Assembly: GCA_023474015.1 (NCBI GenBank)
Contig: JAMCYN010000088.1
Span: forward strand, 1-21,859
DNA length: 21,859 nucleotides
Source of the DNA: Armatimonadota bacterium
GTDB lineage: Bacteria; Armatimonadota; UBA5829
Direction: 5' to 3'
A model generated the notes under the pieces. That model saw only the letters and a list, made by a program, of their open reading frames with translations. It was not told where the DNA came from and did not search any database. A program made the position numbers and the translations under genes. Shown here piece after piece: positions 1 through 6,983 of the stretch; positions within the stretch are counted from its first letter, which is position 1, and each line of letters begins with the position of its first letter.

Positions 1-80
1 GTGTCCGCGAGACCGCAATTGGTGCACTCAACGCATTGAGTGCGCAGTTCATCTACTTGCAGGGTTACATCATGATCCAT
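1..80 (-). CDS. Family 4 uracil-DNA glycosylase, N-terminal fragment
   Basis: Only the first 26 codons are in the window; the gene runs off the left edge. The minus strand from the ATG at 80 reads MDHDVTLQVDELRTQCVECT followed by NCGLADT. The CxxCxxCxL..T pattern near the N-terminus matches the start of family 4 (Fe-S) uracil-DNA glycosylases, where early cysteines help hold a [4Fe-4S] cluster and a short TR stretch leads into the first active-site motif. The family removes uracil from DNA in base excision repair. The ATG overlaps the end of the upstream HIT gene by 11 bases, so the two are probably co-transcribed and translationally coupled. The assignment rests on a short piece and would be settled by the sequence to the left. 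Confidence 0.72.
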   Translation of the reverse strand, partial: MDHDVTLQVDELRTQCVECTNCGLAD

Positions 81-570
81 TGTCTTGCGCCAGTCGATCA
101 AACTGCTCCTTAAGCTTTTTGTATGTGGTTTCCAGGGCTTCAGGGATGACCTTGGTGTCGGCCAACACCGGCATGAAGTTCGTGTCGCCGTTCCATCGAG
201 GGACAATGTGCATGTGCAGGTGATCGGCGATCCCGGCTCCGGCGGATGTGCCCAGGTTGAGGCCGATATTGAACCCGTCCGGCCCGCTGAGCTCTTTCAA
301 CACCCTGCAGGACATTTGGGCAAGCCGCATCATTTCCAGGCTCTCGTCATCGGTCATGTCGTTGAGATCGGCAATGTGTCTGTAGGTCGGGATGAGCAGG
401 TGGCCGTTGGAGTAGGGGAATGCGTTCATTATTACATAGGTGTGCTTCCCGCGACAGAGGATGTGGTTCTTCTCATCGGCATCCTGCTCGGGAAAGACAC
501 AGAATATGCAGCCCTCGACTCGTTGGGCGACAATATACTCAAGCCGCCACGGCGCCCACAATCTCTCCAT
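70..570 (-). CDS. HIT-family hydrolase/phosphorylase (Ap4A phosphorylase-like)
   Basis: A 166-residue cytosolic protein of the histidine triad family, which acts on nucleotide phosphoanhydrides such as Ap4A or nucleoside phosphoramidates. The HIT signature is intact (HLHMHIVPRW, residues about 118-127), and the N-terminus MERLWAPWRLEYI is the usual opening of the bacterial Ap4A-phosphorylase-like HIT branch. A CxxC pair (CIFC, about residues 21-24) may bind zinc as in relatives. I chose the ATG at 570 because it gives this family start and has AAGGGGG about ten bases upstream; an in-frame TTG at 591 would add seven residues. The 3' end overlaps the start of the uracil-DNA glycosylase gene. 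A TTGACG/TAGATT promoter lies just upstream (605-633). Family is certain; substrate is not. Confidence 0.93.
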   Translation of the reverse strand: MERLWAPWRLEYIVAQRVEGCIFCVFPEQDADEKNHILCRGKHTYVIMNAFPYSNGHLLIPTYRHIADLNDMTDDESLEMMRLAQMSCRVLKELSGPDGFNIGLNLGTSAGAGIADHLHMHIVPRWNGDTNFMPVLADTKVIPEALETTYKKLKEQFDRLAQDNGS

Positions 571-604
571 GCCTGCTGGAACCCCCTTCAACCTCGACAG
601 TCAT

Positions 605-633
605 AATCTACACGAATCCCAGCTTTTCGTCAA
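605..633 (-). promoter_or_regulatory. Candidate sigma70-type promoter for the HIT gene
   Basis: On the minus strand TTGACG (628-633) is followed after 17 bases by TAGATT (605-610). It is correctly placed about 35 bases upstream of the HIT start and lies back to back with the promoter of the divergent hydrolase gene. Seen by eye only. Confidence 0.45.
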
Positions 634-638
634 CTTCA

Positions 639-668
639 TTGACAGTGCCCCGGCCCTTTGAGTATGAT
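639..668 (+). promoter_or_regulatory. Candidate sigma70-type promoter for the alpha/beta-hydrolase
   Basis: TTGACA (639-644) and TATGAT (663-668) are separated by 18 bases, matching consensus at eleven of twelve positions. Transcription would begin near 675. That rules out the more upstream in-frame starts (658, 664, 667) of the hydrolase and favours the TTG at 709. Confidence 0.6.
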
Positions 669-708
669 GATCACGGGGCGAGCACCACTGACACGAGGTA
701 GCGGGAGA

Positions 709-1488
709 TTGTCGGTAATCGATATTAATGGCCTGCGAGTTAACTACACCGATGCCGGTAGCGGCGCGCCTATCGTGTTCGTTCCGGGTGTAGTCGGCAC
801 GAGTGAGTGGTTCAAGTACCAGTCGTCCGGGCTGTCCGACCGATTTCGCGTCATTACCTACGATCTCCGCCGCGCTCGCGGGCAGTACTCTCTGGATATA
901 CTGGTCGACGACCTGTCCCGTCTCCTGACTGCGCTCAAGGTATACAACGCAGCCGTAGTAGGTCATTCTCTCGGTGGGCTCGTGGCACTGCAATTTGCCG
1001 TCTCCCACCCGGAGCGTTGTCCCGCACTCGTATTGTGCTCCGTATCGCCGTCACTGCCGAGCATGTCCGAAGTCGAGCTGCTATCTCATTCGGCTCCGAG
1101 CGACTTCAAGGTCGAGAGCTTCTGGGCCAAGTTGTGGCGGAGACTCTTCGGTCCGAAGGAGCCGCCCAATTATGACTGCTCCCCGCATTCTTACCTGATG
1201 CGCACCGCTGCGGAACTCGACGGCGCGACCGTATATCGTCGAGCCAACATCCTTCAGAGCACCGACCTCACTTCCGCGCTGCCGGATGTCGGAGTTCCGA
1301 CGCTGATCGTGGCTTCCTCGGCGGACAAGCCTTACATACTTGCGGGCTCGCAGCTTATGGACGAGCGCATCCCCGATTCGGCCCTGGAGGTCATCGAGAA
1401 CACGGACCAATACTATTTTTACACCAGGCACGATCTCTTCAACGCCCTCCTCGCCGACTATCTGGCTGAGAAGATCGCCCGGTTCTGA
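709..1488 (+). CDS. Alpha/beta-hydrolase fold protein lacking the usual catalytic His
   Basis: A 259-residue cytosolic alpha/beta-hydrolase. The chosen TTG start gives MSVIDINGLRVNYTDAGSG, the typical first strands of the fold, with GAGGT nine bases upstream and a strong promoter further up. The nucleophile elbow is clear (VVGHSLGGLVAL, Ser about 87) and an acid is in the expected place (SSADKP, Asp about 206). The C-terminal motif, normally xGH before the final helix, reads NTDQYYFYTRHDLFN. The position of the catalytic His therefore carries Gln (about 234), and the only nearby His is seven residues later (about 241). The enzyme may use that His, be inactive, or bind without hydrolysing. The substrate cannot be told. 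It is divergent from the HIT gene and apparently single. Confidence 0.85.
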   Translation: MSVIDINGLRVNYTDAGSGAPIVFVPGVVGTSEWFKYQSSGLSDRFRVITYDLRRARGQYSLDILVDDLSRLLTALKVYNAAVVGHSLGGLVALQFAVSHPERCPALVLCSVSPSLPSMSEVELLSHSAPSDFKVESFWAKLWRRLFGPKEPPNYDCSPHSYLMRTAAELDGATVYRRANILQSTDLTSALPDVGVPTLIVASSADKPYILAGSQLMDERIPDSALEVIENTDQYYFYTRHDLFNALLADYLAEKIARF

Positions 1489-1497
1489 GGGGAATTT

Positions 1498-1786
1498 AAT
1501 CACGAAAGCCCGAAAGTACCGAAAGCCGAAAAGGGAATTAGGAATAGGAATTAGGGAATAGAACCAACCGGACCTACCAATTACGTTCGTCCGGGGTATT
1601 CCTGCCCCGGACGCATCTTCTGGGGGCATTCGTGCCCTGAACTGCTCCATCTTCGGAGAGAGGCTGGTATCTGGCCAAGAATGGCCGGGAAGAGAGGTCG
1701 GGGGCAGGAATACCTCCGACCAACATGCATTTCCTTCCCCTTTCGGGATTTCGGGTATTTCGGGCTTTCGCGATAAAAAAGAGACA
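1498..1786. repeat. Inverted pair of CCGAAA-type arrays enclosing four small hairpins
   Basis: The gap between the hydrolase and tatD. The left array (about 1500-1536) repeats C(C)CGAAAG/TA units; the right array (about 1736-1776) is the same family in reverse complement (TTTCGGGATTTCGGGTATT type). An A/T/G-rich heptamer-like stretch follows the left array (GGAATTAGGAATAGG, 1534-1560). Between the arms are small palindromes: CGTCCGGGG/CCCCGGACG (1588-1613), GGGGGCATTCGTGCCC (near 1622-1637), GGCC-AAGAAT-GGCC (near 1672-1685) and GGTCGGGGG/CCTCCGACC (1696-1721). No gene is seen. The right array ends only a few bases before the tatD start codon. Confidence 0.8.
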
Positions 1787-2560
1787 ATGTATCTCATCGA
1801 CACACATGCACATCTTAACGACTCGAAATTCGCATCCGACCTGCCGGAGGTGATAGCGCGGGCAAACGAGGCGGGGGTCGGTCGCATCATAGTGTGCGGG
1901 TATGACCTCGAATCCAGCCGCGCCGCCGTGGAGCTTGCCTCGCGGTTCGAGTGCGTGTTCGCGACCGTCGGCGTCCACCCCCACGATTCCAAGAGCTTCG
2001 ATGAATCCACCCCACAGGCGCTCGTGGAGCTTTCCCGGCGTCCGAAAGTCTTGGCGATAGGTGAAACAGGGCTGGATTTTCACTACCACTTCAGCCCCCG
2101 CTCGGATCAGTTCGCCGCGTTCGAGGCTCAGATCGAGCTTGCGGGCAATGTCGGGCTGCCGATTGTCGTTCACAGCCGTGAGTCCAATGCCGAGGTTTTG
2201 CAGGTATTGAGGCAACATTCGGAGAACATTCAAGGGTGTGTGTTGCATTGCTTCTCGGGCGACGAGCAATTCGCGCGCGAGGTGCTGGACGAGGGGTTTT
2301 ATATAGGCATCGATGGGCCCATAACCTACAAGGCCTCGGAGAAGCTCAGAAGGGTGGTCGAGATGTGTCCGCTGGACCGTCTCCTGATCGAGACCGACTG
2401 CCCGTACCTGACCCCCGTCCCGCACAGGGGCAAACGCAACGAGCCGGCCTACGTGCGCTACGTGGCCGAGGAGGTCGCCCGGATCAGGGGCAGGGTATTG
2501 GAAGAGCTGGCCGAGGCGACTACACGCAATGCCCGCGCGCTGTTCGGAACGAAGTTGTAG
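1787..2560 (+). CDS. tatD: TatD-family metal-dependent DNase
   Basis: A 257-residue TIM-barrel amidohydrolase-superfamily nuclease, cytosolic. Members are 3'-5' exonucleases or DNases and may act in DNA repair. All metal-site motifs are present: DTHAHL at residues 5-10, GETGLDFHY near 93, VVHSRE near 127, LHCFSG near 153 and IETDCPYLTP near 203. Length is normal for the family. The start is ATG after a purine-rich AAAAAAGAG stretch; the reading frame begins directly after the repeat-array region, so the ribosome site sits against the repeat. The next spacer is again repeat-filled, so the gene is probably monocistronic. The family is sure; the distinction among TatD, YcfH and YjjV types is not possible here. 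Confidence 0.95.
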   Translation: MYLIDTHAHLNDSKFASDLPEVIARANEAGVGRIIVCGYDLESSRAAVELASRFECVFATVGVHPHDSKSFDESTPQALVELSRRPKVLAIGETGLDFHYHFSPRSDQFAAFEAQIELAGNVGLPIVVHSRESNAEVLQVLRQHSENIQGCVLHCFSGDEQFAREVLDEGFYIGIDGPITYKASEKLRRVVEMCPLDRLLIETDCPYLTPVPHRGKRNEPAYVRYVAEEVARIRGRVLEELAEATTRNARALFGTKL

Positions 2561-2650
2561 GCAGTTTAAGGGAAGGGAATTCTTATCGCGAAAACCCGAA
2601 ATACCCGAAATCCCGAAAGGGGAGGGGATTGTATATTTAACCCTGCAATT

Positions 2651-2752
2651 CTAGTCATCCCGAGCGTAGTCGAGGGATCTGCTTTGAACTGAAGCATTCG
2701 TGCTCGACGAGGGGTCAAAAGCAGATTCCTCACATTCGTTCGGAATGACTAG
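2651..2752. repeat. Palindromic dispersed-repeat-like element (about 100 bases)
   Basis: The arms 2651-2686 (starting CTAGTCATCCCGAGCG) and 2717-2752 (ending CGGAATGACTAG) are inverted copies with roughly 80% matching by eye, separated by about 30 bases. The TCATYCCGA..GAGGRATCTGCTTT type of sequence is found as interspersed palindromes in many bacterial genomes. It looks like a non-autonomous mobile element or REP-like unit; there is no transposase. Confidence 0.7.
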
Positions 2753-2767
2753 GCTTGCTGCTGCAGG

Positions 2768-2795
2768 TTGACAACTTGGTTTTCGTGATTAAATT
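2768..2795 (+). promoter_or_regulatory. Possible promoter for the DUF4129/MoxR operon
   Basis: TTGACA (2768-2773) and TAAATT (2790-2795) are spaced by 16 bases, about 165 bases before the first operon gene and inside the repeat region. The -35 is perfect, the -10 weak. The resulting leader would contain two hairpins. Confidence 0.3.
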
Positions 2796-2961
2796 GGTGT
2801 TTGGTGTTTCGGGAATCTTGTTCCCGAGACTGCAGCAGGTATCTGGAATAAAGTTCCCGATACACCGGAATTCCTTTCTTTTCCCAATTTCGGTTTTTCG
2901 GTATTTTCGGGCTTTCGTGATTAAAATCCCTTCCGGCTCCGCCGGATTATGGAGGCAGGAC

Positions 2962-3951
2962 ATGAGAAGTCCAGGACGTCACCTTCGCCCGCTGGGGATA
3001 GCGGACATACTCGACGAGACCGCAGATCTTTATAAACGCAACTTTGCCCTGCTGGTGGGCATCGCGGCGGTCATATATGTTCCATATTTCCTGATGGACG
3101 GCCTCCTTGCGGGAGGTCAATCGGGTATCAAATCGGGCGGTGGGCTGTCTGTCCTGTTGACCATTCTGTTCGTCTTTCTGATGGAACCCATCGTGACCGG
3201 CACTCTCACACTTGCTATATCCGAAAGGTATCTCGGCCGTACCAGCAGCATCGGCGGCTGCTACCGGAGGATACTGAGCGGCTCCGTGCTGTGGCCTTTC
3301 ATCGGGGCGGTTTTTTATCAGTCGCTGGTCGTTGGCGCGGTTTTCCTTGTGTCCGCGATTATCCTCGCCGTCTTCGCAGTCGTGCTGGGAATTTCCACGT
3401 TCGCGGCGGGGGCTGGGCGGATGGTCAATCCGGTCACGGGAGGCCTGGTCATAATCGTGGTAATGCTTGTGGCGCTGGTGCCGCCGATCATTGTGAGGGT
3501 CAAGCTGGCGCTTATGGGCCCGGTGGTGATCCTGGAGGGCAAAAGGGCGGGGGAATCCCTGGGCCGCAGTTGGAGCCTGATGTCCGGCTTCGTCGGCAAG
3601 GGTTTCTGGCTATTCGTCATAGCCACTCTTGTGGTCGTTATGATTACCTATATCATAGTGGGGCCGACATTCCTCATCCTATATATGAAGAAGATGCACG
3701 GCGCCGACGCGGCGAACTCGATACGCGTTATTCACACAATCCTGTGGACGGCGATTAACACGGTGATGGTCCCGATAACATCCATCGTGGCGATTCTCCT
3801 CTACTATGATGTGCGCATCAGGAAAGAGGGCTTCGATCTCGAGCTGCTGGCGCGAGAGCTGGACGAAAGAGTCACAGCCGAAGACTCGCGCGGCATCGCA
3901 TCACTGCCTCAGGAGCAGCTTCGTCCACCGGAGGATGTTGACCGGCAATGA
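2962..3951 (+). CDS. Polytopic membrane protein, GDPD membrane-domain-like
   Basis: A 329-residue integral membrane protein with about six hydrophobic segments (for example VGIAAVIYVPYFLM, SVLLTILFVFLM, the long run near 120-150, VIIVVMLVALVPP, FVIATLVVVMITYIIV, and the last near 270-285). The C-terminal LYYDVRIRKEGFDLELLAR is typical of membrane proteins related to the glycerophosphodiester phosphodiesterase membrane domain that accompany DUF4129 genes. I chose the ATG at 2962 because GGAGG stands six bases before it. The upstream open frame to 2755 is translated repeat DNA. Its stop overlaps the next ATG (ATGA), indicating one operon with DUF4129, DUF4350 and MoxR. The biochemical role is unknown; the set probably forms a membrane complex served by MoxR. 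Confidence 0.85.
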   Translation: MRSPGRHLRPLGIADILDETADLYKRNFALLVGIAAVIYVPYFLMDGLLAGGQSGIKSGGGLSVLLTILFVFLMEPIVTGTLTLAISERYLGRTSSIGGCYRRILSGSVLWPFIGAVFYQSLVVGAVFLVSAIILAVFAVVLGISTFAAGAGRMVNPVTGGLVIIVVMLVALVPPIIVRVKLALMGPVVILEGKRAGESLGRSWSLMSGFVGKGFWLFVIATLVVVMITYIIVGPTFLILYMKKMHGADAANSIRVIHTILWTAINTVMVPITSIVAILLYYDVRIRKEGFDLELLARELDERVTAEDSRGIASLPQEQLRPPEDVDRQ

Positions 3952-4682
3952 TTAGGCTGGTTTTTCTTGTTCTTCTGCTCGTGTTTGTGATGGCGGCTGG
4001 AGTGGCGAGTTCCGCGCCCGTGCATCAGGGCGGAGCCGCCAACCCTACCATCGTCCACCGCGAGCTCACCAACATTTTTGCCGCCCCCGAGTACAACCGC
4101 TTCTCCGGCAAACCTGCTCCCCCGAACATTTGGGAGAAACTCCTGAAGAAGCTCGGCAAGCTTATCACCCGGCTCTTTGAGTGGATGAGCAAATCGCTGA
4201 CACTGCACGGCGGCTCAGCGGGGCGGATCGCGTCGTTTATCTTCGCTTGCGTGATCATCATCGCGTTCCTTGCCTTGCTTGCGCTTATTATCAGCAGGCT
4301 GGCGGCCGGGCGGGCGTTTTCCGTCTTTGAGGCCGACGAGCGCAACACAGGCGGCTACGACCTTCCGTCCGCGCGCCCTCTCATGAACGAAGCCGCAAAG
4401 CTGGCCGAGGCAGGCGACTACAAATCCGCGTACCGCTGCGCTTATCTTGCTTCGATTTCCTTCCTTGATGAAACCAACGCCCTCCGGTTCGAGCGCAGCC
4501 GCACGAACTGGGAATACCTCCGCGAGCTTAAGCACGGCGGCCACGAGGAGCCTTACGACGCTCTCCGACCGCTCACGCTCGATTTTGACCGCAAGTTCTA
4601 CGGTCACGAAGACTGCCGCCGCGAGGACTACCTCAACGCCGTCACGGTCTACAATTTAATAGCGGGAGAGGCTTCGGCATGA
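3948..4682 (+). CDS. DUF4129 domain membrane protein
   Basis: A 244-residue protein: N-terminal signal-peptide-like segment (residues 1-23), an extracytoplasmic stretch with amphipathic KLLKKLGKLITRLFEW, one strong transmembrane helix (about 98-122), then a cytoplasmic C-terminal DUF4129 domain. The domain contains the AYRCAYLASISFLDE and RTNWEYLREL motifs and a DFDRKFYGHE segment. Start and stop both overlap neighbours by four bases (ATGA), so translation is coupled. DUF4129 proteins are regularly found with MoxR ATPases, DUF4350 and DUF58 proteins. The function is unproven, with a role in envelope maturation or osmotic adaptation often suggested. Confidence 0.88.
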   Translation: MIRLVFLVLLLVFVMAAGVASSAPVHQGGAANPTIVHRELTNIFAAPEYNRFSGKPAPPNIWEKLLKKLGKLITRLFEWMSKSLTLHGGSAGRIASFIFACVIIIAFLALLALIISRLAAGRAFSVFEADERNTGGYDLPSARPLMNEAAKLAEAGDYKSAYRCAYLASISFLDETNALRFERSRTNWEYLRELKHGGHEEPYDALRPLTLDFDRKFYGHEDCRREDYLNAVTVYNLIAGEASA

Positions 4683-5761
4683 GACGTTCGGGCGACATAT
4701 GGATACTCGCCGCGATGTTCGTGCTGCTGTGCGTTGGCGGATACTTCGTTTCGTCGCCGGGAACGAATATCGAAAGCAAGGCTTCTACCAGCTACAACCC
4801 CGACCCGAAAGGAGTCAAGGTTTTCTATGTCCTGCTGGGCCGACTCGGCTACTCGACCGACCGGCTGCGCCAACCCTACACGGAACTGCCGAAGAAGGCT
4901 TGTGTATTGATCGCGGTCGAGCCGCATTCGTTGACTCCGGACAAGGCCGTCGACGACGAGGGTGACAGCGAATATCGCATCTCCGGCGCTGAGTCGGCCG
5001 CTCTCGAAAACTGGGTGCGCGGGGGTGGGACGGTGATCTTCCTCTCGAACAAGCTCAAAGGCGTTCCCGAGGACTTCAGGGTCACCAGGACCCTCGGCAA
5101 GGGTCACATCCACGCTTTCGACTCCAGCCGCCTGATTACCAACAAAGGCATGCGCAACGAGAAGAACGCCATGGCCCTGCTGGATATCATCGGCGAAAGC
5201 ACAGACCCTGGTTGCTTCGGATCGCGGAGCGTAGCGGAGCTGCCGAAGCATGAACGCCTGATCCTCTTCGACGAATACCACCACGGCCTCGGCGAGGGCA
5301 AGCCGCTTCTTGCGTCACTGAGCCGCCAGGTGAAGATGTCCATAATTATATTCCTGACAGCGGCATTGGTGCTCTGCTACAGCAAGGGGCGGAGGTTCGG
5401 GGCGGTGCGGAACTTGCCGAAGTCCGAAACGCTGAGGCCGGGCTACGAGTTCGTGGAATCGGTCGCCAGGCTCTACAGGCGCGCCCACGCCACCGACCTT
5501 GCCGCCGGTATTCTATGCGACTCTTTCAAGCAGGAACTTTGCTCGAAACTCGGACTTGCCCCCGACGTTCCGCGCGAGCAGATAGCGCGCCGCCTAGAAA
5601 TTGACTCAAGTATGGAACTCAGCGGCAGGGTGGGGAGGCTTTTCGCGGACTGCGAGCGATCTAAAGCAGGACAAAAGCCCACCGAGTCCGAACTCGTTGA
5701 TATGGCTGTGGAAATCAGAAATCTTGAACAGGAGCTAGGCATTGGCGGAACCCATAACTGA
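4679..5761 (+). CDS. DUF4350 domain membrane protein
   Basis: A 360-residue protein: an N-terminal transmembrane helix (about 9-27), a periplasmic-type GATase1-like DUF4350 domain starting at STSYNPDPKGVKVFYVLLGRLGY and including WVRGGGTVIFLSN (about 115-128) and LFDEYHHGLGEG (about 197-208), a second transmembrane helix (about 221-236), and a cytoplasmic tail with an RLYRRAHATDLAA motif. This layout is usual for DUF4350 proteins of MoxR operons. It starts with ATG overlapping the DUF4129 stop, and its own end overlaps the MoxR start by 20 bases. The role is unknown beyond the operon association. Confidence 0.88.
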   Translation: MRRSGDIWILAAMFVLLCVGGYFVSSPGTNIESKASTSYNPDPKGVKVFYVLLGRLGYSTDRLRQPYTELPKKACVLIAVEPHSLTPDKAVDDEGDSEYRISGAESAALENWVRGGGTVIFLSNKLKGVPEDFRVTRTLGKGHIHAFDSSRLITNKGMRNEKNAMALLDIIGESTDPGCFGSRSVAELPKHERLILFDEYHHGLGEGKPLLASLSRQVKMSIIIFLTAALVLCYSKGRRFGAVRNLPKSETLRPGYEFVESVARLYRRAHATDLAAGILCDSFKQELCSKLGLAPDVPREQIARRLEIDSSMELSGRVGRLFADCERSKAGQKPTESELVDMAVEIRNLEQELGIGGTHN

Positions 5762-6695
5762 TTTTGCGAACATACGCAGAGAAATGGCAAAGGCGGTGGT
5801 CGGGCAGATCGATGTCATCGACCAAATCCTGATCGCGCTCGCTTGCGAGGGACACGTGCTGCTCGAGGGCGTGCCGGGCATCGCGAAAACCCTTATCGTC
5901 CGGGCGCTGTCGCTGGCGGTCTCTGCGGACTTCAACCGAGTGCAGTTCACCCCCGATCTCATGCCGTCGGATGTCATCGGAACGAGTGTTTTCGACCCAT
6001 CCAAGGGCGCGTTCAATCTCCGCAAAGGGCCGATCTTTACCGGCCTTTTCCTCGCCGACGAGATCAACCGTACTCCTCCCAAGACCCAGGCCGCTCTTCT
6101 TGAGGCGATGCAGGAGCGCCAGGTGACCATCGACGGTACGACTCACGCGCTCGACCCCATATTCACCGTATTCGCGACCCAGAACCCTATCGAATACGAG
6201 GGCACCTATCCTCTGCCCGAGGCCCAGCTCGACCGCTTCATGTTCAAGGTGGTTGTCCCATATCCCGCTTACGAGACCGAGGTCGAGATGCTTTCCCGCT
6301 ACAATGCCGGTTTCAGATCGGCGAGGTTGGAGGACGCGGGAATTCAGTCGGCGGTTGATGTCCAGGCGGTTCTCGGCCTGCGCGCGAGTGTGGCCAGAGT
6401 GACGGTCGGCCAGCCGATAGTGGAGTATGTGGCGAAGCTCGTTAGGAAAACCCGTGAAAATCGAAACCTGACACTTGGCGCGAGCCCGAGGGCATCGATC
6501 TATCTCCTGTTGGGTTCTAAGGCCGTGGCGGCGATGAACGGCAGGGACTACGTGATTCCCGACGACATCAAGCATATCGCCGCGCCTGTCCTGCGGCACC
6601 GGCTCATCCTGCGTCCCGAGTCCGAAATCGAGGGCCTCACCCCCGAGCGGATAATCGAAACGATCCTGGCCGAGGTCGAAGTGCCGAGGGAATAA
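5742..6695 (+). CDS. moxR: MoxR-family AAA+ ATPase
   Basis: A 317-residue cytosolic AAA+ ATPase of the MoxR family, chaperone-like proteins that help mature or insert cofactors into partner complexes. Motifs: Walker A GVPGIAKT (43-50), Walker B LFLADE (102-107), the family stretch INRTPPKTQAALLEAMQER (108-126), sensor 1 FATQNP (144-149), LPEAQLDRF after it, and a C-terminal lid with ASPRAS. I accept the TTG start at 5742 because GGAG lies seven bases upstream, within the end of the DUF4350 gene. It is the last gene of the operon. In many genomes a DUF58 (vWA-like) gene follows directly, but here the next genes are on the other strand. Confidence 0.95.
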   Translation: MAEPITDFANIRREMAKAVVGQIDVIDQILIALACEGHVLLEGVPGIAKTLIVRALSLAVSADFNRVQFTPDLMPSDVIGTSVFDPSKGAFNLRKGPIFTGLFLADEINRTPPKTQAALLEAMQERQVTIDGTTHALDPIFTVFATQNPIEYEGTYPLPEAQLDRFMFKVVVPYPAYETEVEMLSRYNAGFRSARLEDAGIQSAVDVQAVLGLRASVARVTVGQPIVEYVAKLVRKTRENRNLTLGASPRASIYLLLGSKAVAAMNGRDYVIPDDIKHIAAPVLRHRLILRPESEIEGLTPERIIETILAEVEVPRE

Positions 6696-6753
6696 GTGTG
6701 GCAGAGTAATGATCGTCCGGGACATAAAACTCTGGATGCCTGTTCCCGAGACG

Positions 6754-6969
6754 TTACTTCAGTTCAGGGGTGTCGCTGATCAGCCAATACTGTTGACCTG
6801 TCGATACATCAGACGTGTTTATGGGTGGCAAGGTGTATTCCTGTTTCGTAGCGACGCCAGAACGACACATTTCTCTGTAAAACTGCTGCATACTCGCAAG
6901 CTGCGCATCGTCACGACGGTCCGCCTGAACCTGTTCCATCTTGGCCTTCGTGTATTCAATGGTTGCCAT
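6754..6969 (-). CDS. Small hypothetical protein paired with the SDH protease homologue
   Basis: A 71-residue soluble protein (begins MATIEYTKAKMEQVQADRR) with a charged, probably helical N-terminal half and a polar C-terminal half (TLPPINTSDVSTGQQYWLIS). I do not recognise a family. It starts 14 bases after the stop of the protease-like gene, with AGGAAG as ribosome site at the end of that gene, so the two form an operon. It could be a partner, substrate or regulator of the protease. It converges with the MoxR operon, leaving 58 bases between stops. Confidence 0.7.
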   Translation of the reverse strand: MATIEYTKAKMEQVQADRRDDAQLASMQQFYREMCRSGVATKQEYTLPPINTSDVSTGQQYWLISDTPELK

Positions 6970-6983
6970 TAGTCTTCCTCAGC

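Larger units (their letters stand above)
2573..2935. repeat. Nested inverted repeats with a second CCGAAA array pair
   Basis: The gap after tatD. The left array (about 2583-2623) has period about nine (ACCCGAAAT units); its inverted partner is at about 2882-2930 (TTTCGGTATTTTCGGGCTTTCG type). Nested inside are CTGCTGCAG (2758-2766) with CTGCAGCAG (2830-2838), TCGGGAA-TCTTG-TTCCCGA (2809-2827) and GTATCTGGAA/TTCCCGATAC (2839-2863), plus the 2651-2752 element listed separately. No gene is supported here. The open frame from 2755 to 2961 is only an upstream extension of the next gene through this repeat. Confidence 0.8.

Noticed and set aside
1081..2425. Long minus-strand open frames opposite the hydrolase and tatD
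   Set aside because: They are antisense shadows of clearly coding plus-strand genes and run through the repeat region.
2755..2961. Upstream extension of the membrane protein frame, and a minus-strand frame across 2730-2963
   Set aside because: Both translate repeat DNA; a consensus GGAGG stands before the ATG at 2962, and the translated segments only mirror the intergenic arrays.
6696..6753. Terminator between MoxR and the convergent 71-residue gene
   Set aside because: No convincing GC-rich stem followed by a T run is visible on either strand.
6709..6972. Possible DUF58 remnant or other plus-strand gene after MoxR
   Set aside because: The 87-residue frame shows no DUF58 motif and is the antisense of the better supported 71-residue minus-strand gene.
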